Shown piece by piece: positions 39,106 to 51,520 of a DNA stretch of 64,000 nt. A model generated the notes under the pieces. That model ran no database searches. It saw only the letters and a list, made by a program, of their open reading frames with translations, and was not told where the DNA came from. The DNA comes from Caprimulgus europaeus. Taxonomy: Eukaryota > Chordata > Aves > Caprimulgiformes > Caprimulgidae. The DNA lies in NCBI GenBank assembly GCA_907165065.1, contig OU015525.1, positions 41,088,037-41,152,036 of the forward strand. The letters are read 5' to 3'. The number at the start of each line of letters is the position of its first letter. Position 1 is the first letter of the stretch. The position numbers and the translations under genes are program-made.

Positions 39106-39627
39106 AATAAAAATCAAACAAGATTCAGTCTTTCTGAGCAAGCAAAATTGTATTGTAGTGGCAGGGCAAATCAGAAGAAGAAATAATAGGTGGAAGCAGC
39201 ATTTGTAAGTAGGGTATTTAGATGTTACCGCTAGAAATAGTTCTTAATGAAAGGTAACCTGTGATAGTAAAGGGTGAAGACATTCTGAACTGAAAGAATA
39301 CCTGGCTTGTATATGAGTATCTGGAAATGCATATAAAATGTTGAATAAGCTCATCTTCCTCTGTCTCTCTATAGTGCACTGAAAAAAGTATCCTGGAAAG
39401 GATTAATCTCATCTGTAGATCACTGTGCATCAATCAGGGGAAGAGCCATTAACCTTCAGAGTTAGCATCACCAACATGCACAGCATCCTTAAAATACTAA
39501 TTAAAAGACTGCTAATTATGTAACTAAGTAATACCAGGCTTAAAGAGTATTAGAAAACATTAAATTCTGTATATAACACTTACTGTGCTGCTTTTGACAT
39601 ATTTTGGATATCTCTTTTACTTTTCAG

Positions 39628-39768
39628 ATTATGCTGCAAGTATGCAATCACTGGAATGATGGAAGCCTTAGATTCAGAGCTGTGTCATGCAGGAAAACGA
39701 GGCATTAAAACCACCATTATTTGTCCTTATTTTGTTAATACTGAATTAGCTAAAGGTTTTCAAACCCA
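39628..39768 (+). pseudogene. Copy A exon 5: YxxxK segment with 4-base deletion
   Basis: Opens DYAAS, giving the catalytic tyrosine. The sequence then reads agtatgcaatc where an intact gene would need a lysine codon before TATGCAATC. A net 4-base loss removes the lysine of YxxxK and shifts the frame into an early TGA at 39656. In the restored frame the exon continues ITGMMEALDSEL and GIKTTIICPYFVNTEL. Donor gtaagt is intact. Confidence 0.9.
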
Positions 39769-40767
39769 GTAAGTAAAACTTAGAACACATACTATTTCAT
39801 ATGTAAAAAAATAATTACTACTCATTAGATATGGCATATTCAGTCTCCAGCTATTATAAGGTTGATTTGCTTTTCAGTTCAGGATTTTTGCCCAATTGGC
39901 ACAGACAACTATGTCTCTTGGCATAAGAAATCCAAGCTTTGCATACAGTTAATAACCAGTGTGCAACAGGCGTTGTGTAATAACCTCAGAGTCAAGGAAT
40001 GGTTAGGGATGCACGGCAATACTTAAGGCAACCTTATTTGCCAGTAGAATGGACACTGTTGAGGTTCTCTGCCCCAAGTAATTTTGGCACAGTGATTACA
40101 GTTATGGCTGTCAGGACATGCATGACCTGTCATTATTAACTCTGCCCTGCTATCTGTACTAGCAGGTACTCTACTTCTCTGAGTGAGAATAGCTGTGGTG
40201 GTGGTTCCTGGTACTGTTGTAGTGAGGGAGAGGCTGTAGTGATGGGAATGGCTCCGAATGAGCCACTGCAGTAGCGCAGTACCAGTGATCTTGATGTTTC
40301 AGTGCTCTGCTCCTCCTTCCACCATTCATCATCCTGTAGTAATGTACATTATGCAGAGCACAGCCTGTCTCCTGGCTGGAAACAGGCCCAGTTGGTCCAG
40401 GTCTGTTTAGATGTCACCTCAACATCTACAGTAGAAAAGGAGGAGGTGTGTAGAGGGCAGAACTGTTATGCGTAGAACCCCATATAGTATGGCTTAGCTT
40501 GGAAGTTTTCAACACTGCAGTCACTGTGGGCATTAACTTCATTAAGGTCCGAGCAGGTTTTGCACAAAAGTCATTAAAATTCACAACATCACCAAAGTGT
40601 TTTCAATTTATTTTTATGACAGTAGGAACAAAGAGACTCCTTTTCAAGATGGCTTGAGGGGAAGGGGGAAAATTCTTAAATGATTTAATTAAATTATTTC
40701 CATGTTAGAATACATCTCAAAAGTAAAGTTTTATAATTTTGTAATGCTTTTTTTCTTGTTTCACCAG

Positions 40768-41718
40768 AAATCACCTTATTCTTCCTGTTTATGATGCAGA
40801 GTACATAGCCAGCAAGATCATGGATGCAATTCAAAAGGAAAAGTTTTTTCTAATCATGTCTCTGACTTTACGCTTTCTTGCTTTCAAAATGTAAGAATGT
40901 GATTCGTCTTCTAGTTTTGCCTTCTTTCCTTTGCCATATGTCTACAAAATCAGCAGGAAAGTTTACTAAAAACAGTCCTTTAGTTAATATTCCTACAGTC
41001 AATCCAGTTACAGGTACCCATTTATGAAGAAACAGTGGTTTTAATTTCTAATAATCTAGGTGAATAGAATTCTTCTGGCCACTTCTGTCTCTAATATATG
41101 TTTTAAACTATAATTTGGTACAGAAATTTCAAAATTTTTCCTGGGTTGGTACACTGAGAGCAATGCCTGGGCTGGAACTGTCTGCTTTCACTAACTGCCT
41201 CCAGCTCTGGCTGGGCTTTCACAAAATGGCTTGGTTTATTTTCCTCATTTATAACATGAGAGTGCCCAATGTGTTATTGCCAGACATTAGAAATACTGAG
41301 CATATAAAACTAATTTATCATTTCTTTATTTATAGAGTACATTTTTCTAAAAAAAAAAAAAAAAGCTAACTTGGTGTTTGTCTCATCAGTCTCATTCCTA
41401 GAAAAATGGTACTACTCTTCGAATCTTGCTCTAAGATCCCAATAGCTTGGCTAAAGCCTTCGAGCAGAAGAAAAAAGACTGAAACTAAAACATTCTGAAG
41501 AACCTCAAGTGCCATCTGATTGAAAATTTTCAGTAAAAATTAATTTCAAATTGTGTTTATTCTTTGACAGAAAATTTGCTTCTTGTAGAATATTTGCCAT
41601 TGGTCAGCATGCAATTTAATTCTTCATAACTGTCCTTTAATCACTGATTTTAGCTACAACCTACCTTCTCATTTTATGACAGCATGCTGCTTACACATTT
41701 ATCTGAGCTCTCAATAAA
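40768..41718 (+). pseudogene. Copy A exons 6-7 and poly(A) signal
   Basis: Exon 6 (40768-40890) is open and reads NHLILPVYDAEYIASKIM, then a hydrophobic MSLTLRFLAF stretch, as in the membrane-associated C-terminal part of SDR16C proteins. Donor gtaaga is good. Exon 7 (from 41390, acceptor 'tctcatcag') begins in phase with LIPRKMVLLF and ends in a basic tail RRKKTETKTF with TGA at 41496-41498. AATAAA at 41713-41718 closes the transcript. These exons carry no disablement. Confidence 0.87.
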
Positions 41719-42740
41719 AGTCAGTAAGACCTAGCAGGGACGTTTGACTTCATTTCATACTCGGAATTCTCAATTTCTGAGCAAAATCTCAAAACATGGG
41801 AAAAACACACTACTGTTTCATGTTCAGAAAGAAAAGAAAAAAAAAACCAAAAACCACAAAGCATTTAACATATTTCCCTTTCAGGGCCAAAAGAGCACTG
41901 CAGTTCATACAAAGCCGACATGAGGAAGGGCGCTGTGGGATGATGTGCTCTGGCTGGCGAGCTGTGCCAGACTCTGCGTCCTGAAGAGGAGTGAACTGAA
42001 GTGAGCACAGATAAAGTGTGTGCAGAGCTGTGCTGCTTACTGTGCTCCTTGTTAGTCACGGTACACTTTTCTAAACACAGTTCTACAGGATGTGTGTGCC
42101 TTGGTTTCAATCTATGGCTAGAGGCTGGTACCAGATCATTTATCAAAGGCTGTGACTTAGAAAGAGCATTTATAAAATTGTAGCGGTAGCAAAAAATCAT
42201 GTATCTACTCAGAAAGGAAAGATGATGAAACCACACAATCAGATGAAGCAGACAGGAAAAATTATTTGTAGCATTTACTGATGTGGTAATTAATTGCCTC
42301 TATAAATTTTGTAAAATGTTCCTACAACAGAAGAGTCAGAGTTTACGGATGCAGCTCCACAGTAAGCATCTGCTGTAGGCAGCTGCATGTTGAACACTGA
42401 TGAAGTCCAGAGGCATCCAGTTCCCTTCTATGACCCTAAAGGCACCTATGTGGCTTTGAAGCACCCTGTTGAGGCCAGATAATTGGGTTCAAGGTGGTGT
42501 GTCCCAGGTTAGGTCCCTGAAGTCAGCAGCTGAATCTGGACCTGTAAACTGGTCCACACAGTTCTTTTTAGTTTCAGTGACCTTAGTAAAATTACTTAGA
42601 AAATTGCTGACTTAAGATTATCATGAGGAATCTGTGCAAGAAATCTTTGTTTGGCAATTTTCTGAGTTTTTTTTTTTTAATTATTAAAATTTAAAATTAC
42701 GTAAGTATTACGTTAAGTCACCAAGCAACAACTTTGCATG
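41719..42740. other. Intergenic, no recognised gene
   Basis: AT-rich sequence between SDR copy A and the next CR1. Open frames near 41865-42236 (-) and 41796-41984 (+) overlap and match nothing known. Confidence 0.5.
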
Positions 42741-43690
42741 GACTGTTCAGTGGTGGCCAGCAACAGGACAAGGGGCAACAGGCACAAACTAGAACACAGG
42801 AGGTTCCACTTAAACATGAGGAAAAACTTCTTTACTCTGAGGGTGTCAGAGCACTGGGACAGGCTGCCCAGGGAGGTTGGGGAGTCTCCTTCTCTGGAGA
42901 TGTTCAAAACCCGCCCAGATGCAGTCCTGTGAAACTTGCTGTAGATGAACCTGCTTTGGCAGGGGGCTGGACTAGATGACTGTGACAGTTTCACTGGGCT
43001 AGCCCTTGGCCAGCAGCCAACACAGCCATTCACCCACTTCCCCCCACCCCAGGGGATAGGGGAGAGGATTTGGGGGCAAGGATAAGGAGGCTTCTAGGCT
43101 GAGATAACAACAGTTTAATAATAGAAATAAAAGAAAACTTCAAAAGCCTCCTAATATAAAAATAATAGTGATAATGATAACAGTAATAAGATATGCCAAT
43201 GAGTGATACACAGTGCAACTGCTCACCACCCATGGACCAAGCCCAGCCTGTTCCCAGACAACAATCCCGGAGGAGCGACAATCCCAAACTGAAACCACAA
43301 TCCCAGAAGAGCGAGAGCCCGAGTGAAAGCCAGAGAGAGCAAGAGAGGAAGAGACCCTCACTGATATACTGGGCATGACAGGATGTGATATGGAATATCC
43401 CATTGGCATATCCAAATGCCCATTTAGCTTATTAATTTAAATATTCCTCACCCCCTTAGATCTTGTGCTTGTGGACTAACAGAACACAAAGTCCTTCACT
43501 TCCAGCAACAAAAATGCAAACACTGGTACGTTATCAGTGTCTCTCTCATAACAAGTCCCAGGCTGGAAGCAAAATGCAGCACTAGTCTAACTACTGAAAA
43601 AGAAACCCAGCTCTGTTTCAGCTAAAAACCAGGATAATGATCTCCAGAGGTCCCTTCCAACCCCTACCATTCTGTGATTCTGTGATTCTA
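42741..43690 (+). mobile_element. CR1 3' UTR fragment split by an LTR
   Basis: The left part, 42741-42980, is the CR1 3' region ('caggacaaggggcaacagg', 'gaaaaacttctttactctga', 'caggctgcccagggaggttg', ending 'ggactagatgac'). The right part, 43637-43690, resumes with 'atgatctccagaggtccctt' and ends in two TTCTGTGA-type units. Joined, the two halves give one continuous CR1 tail, so the LTR at 42981-43636 inserted into it. Confidence 0.93.
42981..43636 (+). mobile_element. LTR, 656 bp, nested in a CR1, with 5-bp target-site duplication
   Basis: Begins TGTGACAG and ends CCAGGATA, collinear with the LTR at 20229-20881. Flanks are ATGAC (42976-42980) and ATGAT (43637-43641), a 5-base duplication with one difference. 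The interrupted CR1 consensus shows the target contained ATGAT. No internal retroviral genes, so it is a solo LTR. The terminal CA has mutated to TA. Confidence 0.9.
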
Positions 43691-45385
43691 TTGCTGTCAG
43701 AGATAGCTTGTTTGTTAATGTGAATTATAACTCTGCTCTAAACCACAGCAAAAGAAAGATAGACACGAGGAACACCTCATGTATTCTTGGACAACTATGG
43801 ACTAGCTCTTGGGCAAAATCTTTTCTTATATTTGGAGAGAACTCATACCCATGTCCTTCAACTATCTTTAAATGAAATTACAACCTAAAGGTCTTAAAGG
43901 AAAAAACTCCCCAAGAGCAGAAATTCAAACATTAGTTAAGAAAAGGTATGTGCTGGTACTTAACTGATAAAAATCAATCCTCATGCAAATTTTCAGAAGA
44001 TGCTAACATAAAACATTCATAATTTGCTTCATTTAAAAAAAAAAATAAATTGCAGACCAGAACAGGGAATCTACAAAGCATAGATAATAAAACTCCATTG
44101 TAAAGAATTAAAGAGAACCTTGAATGGTCGTCTATTGCCCACATTTGTCTCCATATTTCTATTGAACTTAACTAACCCCATATTTAAAAGCTCCCTTCCA
44201 GCTACAAATGCCTATAAGAGTGCACATTCCAATTAAAAAACTATTTTTTGAAATCCCAGTGTTTTCAAAGTACACATACATTCAGTAAATTCTTTCATGT
44301 ACCCTGTAGATATTACAGGAAAAATTTGAGCTGAGAGAAGGAAAAAGCTATCTGAAGTTTGGCTCTTCGAAATGCAAGGTTTATTGATTTATATTTTGAG
44401 AAACTCTCTAGGTGATCAGTAATTTAAAGATACTTTTCTTCCTACTAATGAGACAACAACAAAGTCTAAATTTCTACCTGCAATTAATGATCCTTTTCTC
44501 AACTGCAAGCAAATATGCTGAATATTTGGGATTCTCTTATTCTGCATGAATGATTTAATCTGGCTCTAGATTGATGATTGTTTTAAAGTATGTTTACATG
44601 AGACTATCCAAACTGACATGACATTATATTTGTGAATGTATTGTGGGCTTAATACATTATTGTATGCTTAATACATAATTTCATTGCTTCTGCTGCCGAG
44701 TTTATGAACAGGGCTCACAAGATGAGAGACATACATTTTAAAACACTTTGTAAAATGAGGCTCCCATTTGAAGTAGTTACCTGCTAGAGACATTAAGATT
44801 TGGTGGACTAGGCATCATTAAAAATCTAGTATGTCAGGATGAAATATTTGCACATTGTAAGGGCTCTCCTTTCAGTACCCTTTTTTTTTCCGAGTTTCTT
44901 TAACTAAAATAAGTCAACCTTACCACTGACATTTACTGTTGTAAGTTTACCATTTATATACATAGGACATGAAAAAAATAAGAATAATATAAAGGAAACA
45001 ACGCTTTATTTTCTAAGACATAGAACACCTACCCTGCATAGCAGCCCTGCAGAGCCTTATTCTGTATTGCTGCAACCTCAGGCAAGGGCACTCTTTGGCT
45101 CCATTTTTTCTGGCTAATCTGCTTGTCTCAAGACGGAATTTGTAAAGCTTATACTTTCTAAGTCTCACAGTGATCTGCTAGATCTTCTTATCAGCCCTAG
45201 AAATCAGTAACCCATTCTTTTCTGTGAAAATACCAGGAAAATACCTCATTTTTTACTTGTACAGAAGTGTGATGAATCCTCTAAAAAAATTATAGAACTG
45301 TAAGCCAAGAGCTTCCTATTCAGAAGATGCAATTGGACGCTGTTCCTATTTTTTAATATAAAACTATCTTCTGTGTTTTGAAATA
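43691..45385. other. Intergenic, no recognised gene
   Basis: AT-rich. A short stretch near 44503-44535 could be read ASKYAEYLGFS, loosely like an SDR YxxxK segment. It has no flanking exon structure and lies on the wrong side of copy B exon 2. Confidence 0.5.
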
Positions 45386-45387
45386 TA

Positions 45388-45700
45388 ACGTGCCACTTAA
45401 GAAGTATCCCAGAGTTACTGAAAACTCCTGAGAAATCTGTGCTTTCCTTCTTTGAGGCTTTCTTCTTATTCGTAATTCCTCCACACAAAAACAGTGTTGC
45501 AGGAGAAATTCTGTTACTACTGAAGCTGCAAATGGGACTAGAAGGCAGTTTATCTTAATTTTATCTCCTTTGGGAGCACTTCTGGTTCTCTATGAAACTG
45601 ATGCAGAAGAAAGAAGCAGATTAGGCAGATTAGCCACAGGCTGGATCTACCTGTGTTGCTGCATCAATAGAGAGATAATCTGTGATGTCAGATAAAATCG
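45388..45700 (+). pseudogene. SDR16C-type pseudogene, copy B: exon 2 relic
   Basis: From 45388 the frame has ACG where copies A and C have ATG. It runs through a hydrophobic anchor (LSFFEAFFLFVIPPHKNSVA) into AGEILL at 45499. A frameshift near 45515 is needed to continue with NGTRRQFILILSPLGALLVL, which parallels the Rossmann region of copy A. The relic ends with a decayed NREIICDV segment that matches NREEVYEQ of copy A. No gtaag donor is obvious. No later exons of this copy were found before 51.5 kb. Confidence 0.82.
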
Positions 45701-47419
45701 AGTTCCTTGATCTTATTTTATACCCATTAGTACAACACACCTTTTCAGAATATTTTTTGTTCATAGAGGAAGTTGTAGAATTTGGTATCTTATAAAGAAC
45801 ATTAATCATATTTACATTATAAGCATTTTGAGGAAAGACACATTTGAATGATGCTGGGTCACTTTGTAATCTAACAAAAATCTTTAAATAAATCTCAGTG
45901 GCAATCACAGGCAATTTTATTTTCTCAGCAATTTCTGTAACCTCTTGGATATTTCAGTGCCCTTCTGTGACACTCCCTGAGCTCTTAAGCAAGGTCTCAA
46001 GTGATTTTAGTGGTACACAGTACCTTGTGACTCCTAATTGCCAGAGCATGAAGAAGAGAGAGAGGCTCACTGTAGCACCTTGTCCCTGTAAGTCCACAGG
46101 TTGGATGGCTCAGTGCAGCCAAGTTTCTGCCCTGCATTCAAAGCTCCTTTAGGAGGAAGAGCATTTCTAAAGCATCTGTAGAAACCAGAGGATATGACAC
46201 AAATACAATATACTACAGATGTCATTATGCATCATCTAGGCTCAGACTCAAAATCTCTGCAGCTCTTTCTGGGTATATAATGCACTGTCATAGCCAAGCA
46301 GGATAACCATCTGGAATATATGGCTCCAGTGAAGACACCCATTGCATGGAAATGAAGATACATTACATACATTCTCCTACATTTTTTAGTTCCTCTTTTA
46401 CTTGAGAGATAAATGTTTCCACCCAAGCAAATTCATTTTATATTCCCTATAAGTCATCATTGCAGTTTCTCATATATGCTCAGATTCTGCATTTGTATAC
46501 TTTAAGCATGTAGTAACAGCTTAGAGACACTGAGGCACAACTTGCAGCACATCACAGAAACAACTGGACTTTCCCAAAAACGCTGATACCTTGGTTTGTT
46601 TCATCATCTGCATTGGCACTATCCAATTAAATTACAAAACATTCCCAGAACAACCTCAGGCTTTCCAAAGGTCTGATCACCCTCTATAAATGTCAGTCTG
46701 GAAAACTCATTATTTTATCTAATGTTTGTTTCGATCCCAGTTTTGGAGAGTGAAACCAATCTGAAAAAGTAAATTAATAGTACAGTCAAAGAGAAGACCA
46801 AAGAAAACAGATGGGAAAAGACAGCACAGCCCAGGGGCCAGCCTGAAGACCTTTGTGTGCAAGGTTCCCCTTGAGCACCATCAAGATACCGGTGCTTGCA
46901 GGAAACACAGCCGAAGGTCTTGGGATACCAGATAAGGACAATTCATTTCCATCAGATTCTCCCAGCCTGCCCAGAGGCTATGGACACATTTGCACACAGA
47001 TCACAGAGCAGCACACATAAGTAGGGATGTGGATATGCCATTCACTGAGGGGAAGATTCCCATTAATTTCACTTAGTGTTGAAACAGGTGCTACAGGCTG
47101 TTGTTTACTAGGTACTAGGAGTTCCCAGTGTCACTTTATTCTCCCGCTTTATCAAGGAGTAGTTCTGAAATTGGGAAATGTCTTTGCAAGACAGGTCAGA
47201 GTGGAAGAAAGAAAGGAAATTATTTTAGAAGGATAGCTTTTAGAAAAAGACACACCAAGATACTCAAAGCCAATCTGAGGCTAGTTTTATGTACTAACTC
47301 AGAGTGAAAAGTGTATTTTTAAATTCTGCAATATTTAAAGTAAGTCTTACTCATGTGTAACTTGTATCTTCTCAGCCTCCACATGGAATGATGTTTAGGT
47401 CACAGTTTGCACAAGTAAT

Positions 47420-47601
47420 GGGACAATTGTAAAGGAATAGACTTTGAGGTGGAAGTCAGGAAATCCCCTGTTCCTCTGTCACTACCTTTGTCTTTGACCA
47501 AAAGGTTTAATCCTGCTGTTCCGACATCCTCATTTGTACCCTGGGAAAAACAAAAAATAGTAAGAGTGGTGTATATAAATATACTGTCCCTATTTATCAC
47601 T
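47420..47601 (+). repeat. MIR-like SINE segment, diverged
   Basis: Resembles the tRNA-derived MIR pattern ('cctctgtcactacc', 'gacatcctcatttgtaccctggg', 'aaaaatagta'). The 87 bases at 47515-47601 are also similar (by eye about three-quarters identical) to 48614-48708. Family assignment is tentative. Confidence 0.4.
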
Positions 47602-48613
47602 GTTACAAGTTTTGGACAAGGAGTCTTCATGCTTATACAGTTTTTCAGGCTAGCTAGAAATAGGATCTTGATCTCTTTAATATCTAGAAAAAAGTTATTA
47701 CTTTCTATATTATCTTATGATTTTCAATACTTAATATAATTACATGCAGTAGAAAGGCCTAAATCAATCCAAAGAGCTCAGTTATTAACAGAACAAAATC
47801 CCACCTTGATTACTATTATGGATTTTTCTACTTTCTTTCTTCAGTCAATACAATGCCTCTGTTCAATACTTCAGATAGTTCAGGATGCCACAGACTTCTA
47901 ATAAAGAATTACTGTTTTAATTTTAGAAAAATAATGAATACAGATCTGATTGCCATTTACCATTGCACAGAGCTGTTGCTGAAGTCAAATAAATGATCAG
48001 ATGGCCATCCATTTCATTAACTAATCTCAGCTGGCAGCACTGCCTGAGGCAGCAGTGATTTACAAAGTCATGAGGCACTGCTCCATGCTTTCATAAACTC
48101 CGTGCTTCCCAGGTGTTCATTGATCAAAGGCATCGTGCCAGTGGCAGTGGCATTCCAGCAGTTGCTCTGTCACCTACTCCACTGCATCTTTCTCAGAAAT
48201 GTGGTTAACAAATGAACACATTAACATTTTCAATATGCATTCTGGGTGCCGTTTAAGTCCCCGTTCACCTGATTTCTTATTACTGTCTGGTTTTGATGAA
48301 TCATACCCAGGAATGCCTTCTCTGTTGCACTGTCATTAAAGGGAGTCTAGGCAGCTTGTGTCTACGGGTGTGTTTGACGTAGGTGTCTACTTGGGGTCAA
48401 CAGAATTCCCCAGATAGCAGGGCAGCCCTCCTATCTAATGGAGGGAAGATTCAGAAATCTCAAATGGTATCTTTTTCACTACACCATGACAGTAGTTCTT
48501 CACTTGAAGCATTGCTTGTCATCCCACCAAGCTGTGGGGTGATGATTAAAGGTACTTCTTTGTAAAATCCTCCTATCCAACTAGTAGTTCAGATAGGCAG
48601 GGAAAACATGTTT

Positions 48614-48708
48614 GCTGTTCCAATATCTGCATTGGTAATCTGGGAAGCACAAAAAAATAGTATAAGTGACATAATTTATATGTAAATGTACTGTCCCTAT
48701 TTTTCACT
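48614..48708 (+). repeat. Second copy of the 47515-47601 segment
   Basis: Shares GCTGTTCC, then CTGGGAA, ACAAAAAATAGTA-like, and TACTGTCCCTATTT with the segment 1.1 kb upstream, in the same orientation. It is either an independent insertion of the same SINE-like element or a local duplication. Confidence 0.6.
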
Positions 48709-50973
48709 CACAAGAGACAAAAAGATGAGGTAAGGATAGAAACTGTTGCTTTATTCTCCATTTCTCTGTTGCTTAGTCAAAAGACCCACAAACCTTAAAA
48801 ATTAATTACTGACAATTATCTTTTCACTGTTAACATTTTTCAATTATTGGCATTTTTAATTACATATTTATAGCCTTATAAATATTTTTTTTAAGTACAG
48901 ACAAATCATCAGCTTCATATGAAGAAATTCCTCAAGAAATATCTTACAATGTTAAAATATTTACTTTTTACTAAACTCAGCTCCTTCAAGGAAAAGCATT
49001 TGTAAAGTAGCAGCAATAATGAGCCCAGTACAAACAACAGAGATGTTGACATGCAAACAGACAAAGCATCCAGGAATAAAATTCAAATATCTTCCATTAT
49101 CTAACCTATCTTACCTGTTAATTAATAACTACACAAGTTTTGTGAAATACTTCCATGTTCCAAGACACTTAAGAGCTCAGTAGCTCTTCAGATACTGTCA
49201 GTGTTGCCCATGGGTTAGTTGTAGGGATCTTCCTATATTGCAAATATTTTTATTTATTTTACTCTTCCTTTTGACCATATGGACAGCCAAGTTGCATTGA
49301 TGTGCCTTGCTAAGGCTAAGCTTTCAGGGCCATTCATCTCCAGAAAAGTATATACAAAATAGATGTTACGAATTTGTTTGTAAAATCCTTTGTTTTTCTT
49401 TTTAACAGGAAAGATGTAATGTAATTTTCAGTTCTCCCATGTTTTAATGTGCTTCCTGAGTTTCTGACATTTTAGAATGTACACAAGATTCAACTGTCCT
49501 ATAAAGAATGATACAAGAGATTTTAGTCTAGTGTTGAAAGAGAAAACATATATAATTAAAGCAACGTATGTAAATATGAAAGTGGGGATAAACCTGAATG
49601 GTATGGTTGTAGCTGCTAACCTATGTGTATCAGAAAGTAGTTTCCCCAAAAGATTTAAATTTCTTGAAATTTCTCTGAGCCCTGCATAGTAAATTTTAAG
49701 TGTGCTAAAATAATCTTCTTCAAAACGTTAGTTAATGCTTGTTTTCTCACATTTTTTGGTTTCCCATAGTTTAAAGAAATACAAATCTCAGGCCGATACA
49801 AACATACATATTCCTCTTTTGCATTTACACACAAAAGACACTTTCTTTTTTGCAATAGAGTGGGCTAAGTAGAGCCCAGTCAGCAGGGCTGCCTGTCTGC
49901 CTGGGGTGATATGCCAGGAGGTAACAGGAAATAAGGAATAGGATACAGACTCCTCCAGAATAAGAAAAAGAGACTGAAAGAAGCCAGAGTGTGTGACAGT
50001 CCTGAAAAGGTCTTTGAAAGCTACTTAGAGTCTGACAGCAAATAAACTTAAAGTAGGAAATCAGGCTAGACCTGATGTCTGCTTTGTTATCTGAAGTCCT
50101 TTGTTATCTATAGCTTACATTTCCCTGGAAGCTCAAGGAATAGCAGCAGCACCTTAACTGCCAAATCTGAGTCCCCACATAAATTAACAGTTGTCAGTTA
50201 AGAGAACAGCCATGATTCTAACCATGTCTCCGAACACAGGTGGTGAGCATCTACACTGTGGGCCCATGCAGGAGTGGAAATTAGAAGAAAATTGTTCCCT
50301 TTTGATATTTAAGGGATTTTTTAATATATATTTTTGTTAATTTTTTATATTTAATTTTATATATAAAATTTTATAATTAATTTTTTATATTTATATAACA
50401 TGTGCTCTGCTTACACACATATGTGTACCACCTGGTAAACTGGTGATGTTTCTTTAACATATGTAATTCTTTAATATATATCATTTCATGACAGCTGATT
50501 GCTTGCTATGCAAAGACTTTACAGTTGCTTTTTAATTAATGATTTCCTTCCATTTTCATTTTTTTATAACCTCCTTTCCAAATAAGGCACTTACCTTTAC
50601 ATGAGAGTCAGAAGCCTCTGTAATTAACTAAAGTAAGAATCAGGAAGACAAATAGCACTTCTTTTATGTGAGAAACAAGTCTGCTTGTTGCAGAAGCAAG
50701 AGACAGAATTTCTATATAAGGAGCAACCTACATAATTCAGGAATCGTGGTACATTTCTCACAATGTACAATTTAGGTGACTGCAGCCACACATAACGGCA
50801 ACTGATGCATTGTTGGGATAAACTCTCATCACATGCACTTTGTAAATGAAAGGCATGTTTCCAGCTTGGAGGAGGCAACGTGTCTAATGATGTCAATGCT
50901 AATTAATTAGTTTTAGTAGTTTGTATTCCACCAAATGCAAAATACCTTTAAAATAACTCCTTTATTATTATTG

Positions 50974-51186
50974 TGTGATAGTTTAACTTAGCTGGCAGCC
51001 GAACAAGACACAGCCATTCGCAGCCCTTTCCCACCCTTCCAGTCCTCTGCTCTTGCAAACTGCCCAAGCACGTGTCCTTGTATGTTATCAACATTTCTTC
51101 TCATAACAATCCTCACTGAAACCAAAACACAGTGCTTTCTAGCTACTAAGAAGAAAATTAACTCTATCCTAGCAAAAACCAGGACA
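50974..51186 (+). mobile_element. Short solo LTR (213 bp) with perfect 5-bp duplication
   Basis: Begins TGTGATAG and ends CCAGGACA. Flanked by TATTG on both sides (50969-50973 and 51187-51191), an exact 5-base target-site duplication. Its ends resemble those of the two ~655-bp LTRs but the interior is different and much shorter, so it is a related subfamily or an internally deleted form. Confidence 0.88.
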
Positions 51187-51520
51187 TATTGCAACATAGA
51201 TGAATTCAGATACTTATTAACATAACTATTAAATATCTAAGTGAAAAGTGCAGAGGATTAATATTAGGATAATTTGATAACTCTACAATTGCAGCAGTGT
51301 GTTTCTCTTGTACTAGTAATAGGAAATCTCATCCTTCTGGGGAAACACAAGGATGAAGCATTTAGCATTAACTAGAATTGCACAGAAAATAGATGTGGGA
51401 CATATTCAGTTCTTCAAGTGCACGAGCTCTCTTTTTTCATAGTATTTTTATGTTTCAATCAAATATTTTTGCTTATGCTTTGTGGGCTTTCTTAATAAAG
51501 AATTATCCTTTGTGTTTCTT

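Larger units (their letters stand above)
32040..41718 (+). pseudogene. SDR16C-type retinol dehydrogenase pseudogene, copy A (exons 2-7)
   Basis: A nearly complete but disabled short-chain dehydrogenase gene of the SDR16C (RDHE2-like) group. Exons recovered: 2 (about 32040-32399), 3 (36332-36458), 4 (37848-37947), 5 (39628-39768), 6 (40768-40890) and 7 (41390-41498 to the stop). An AATAAA follows at 41713. Exon lengths and phases match the SDR16C5 layout as I know it. Motifs include a degraded TGxxxGxG NAD-binding loop, NNAG in exon 3, KAFLPAM and the SxAS serine region in exon 4, KTTIICPYFVNT in exon 5 and EYIASKIMDAI in exon 6. Disablements are listed under the exon entries. Splice sites are intact, so loss may be fairly recent. 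Human SDR16C6P occupies the corresponding place beside PENK. Confidence 0.9.
45701..50973. other. Intergenic or intronic relic DNA, no recognised gene
   Basis: Would contain the introns and lost exons 3-7 of SDR copy B. I could not find an NNAG, YxxxK or ICP-type exon here. It holds two similar SINE-like segments (47515-47601 and 48614-48708) and a very AT-rich self-complementary tract near 50320-50400. Confidence 0.5.

Noticed and set aside
44503..44535. ASKYAEYLGFS-like reading resembling an SDR active-site segment
   Set aside because: No upstream tyrosine in the right register, no exon borders, a stop soon after, and wrong position relative to copy B exon 2.
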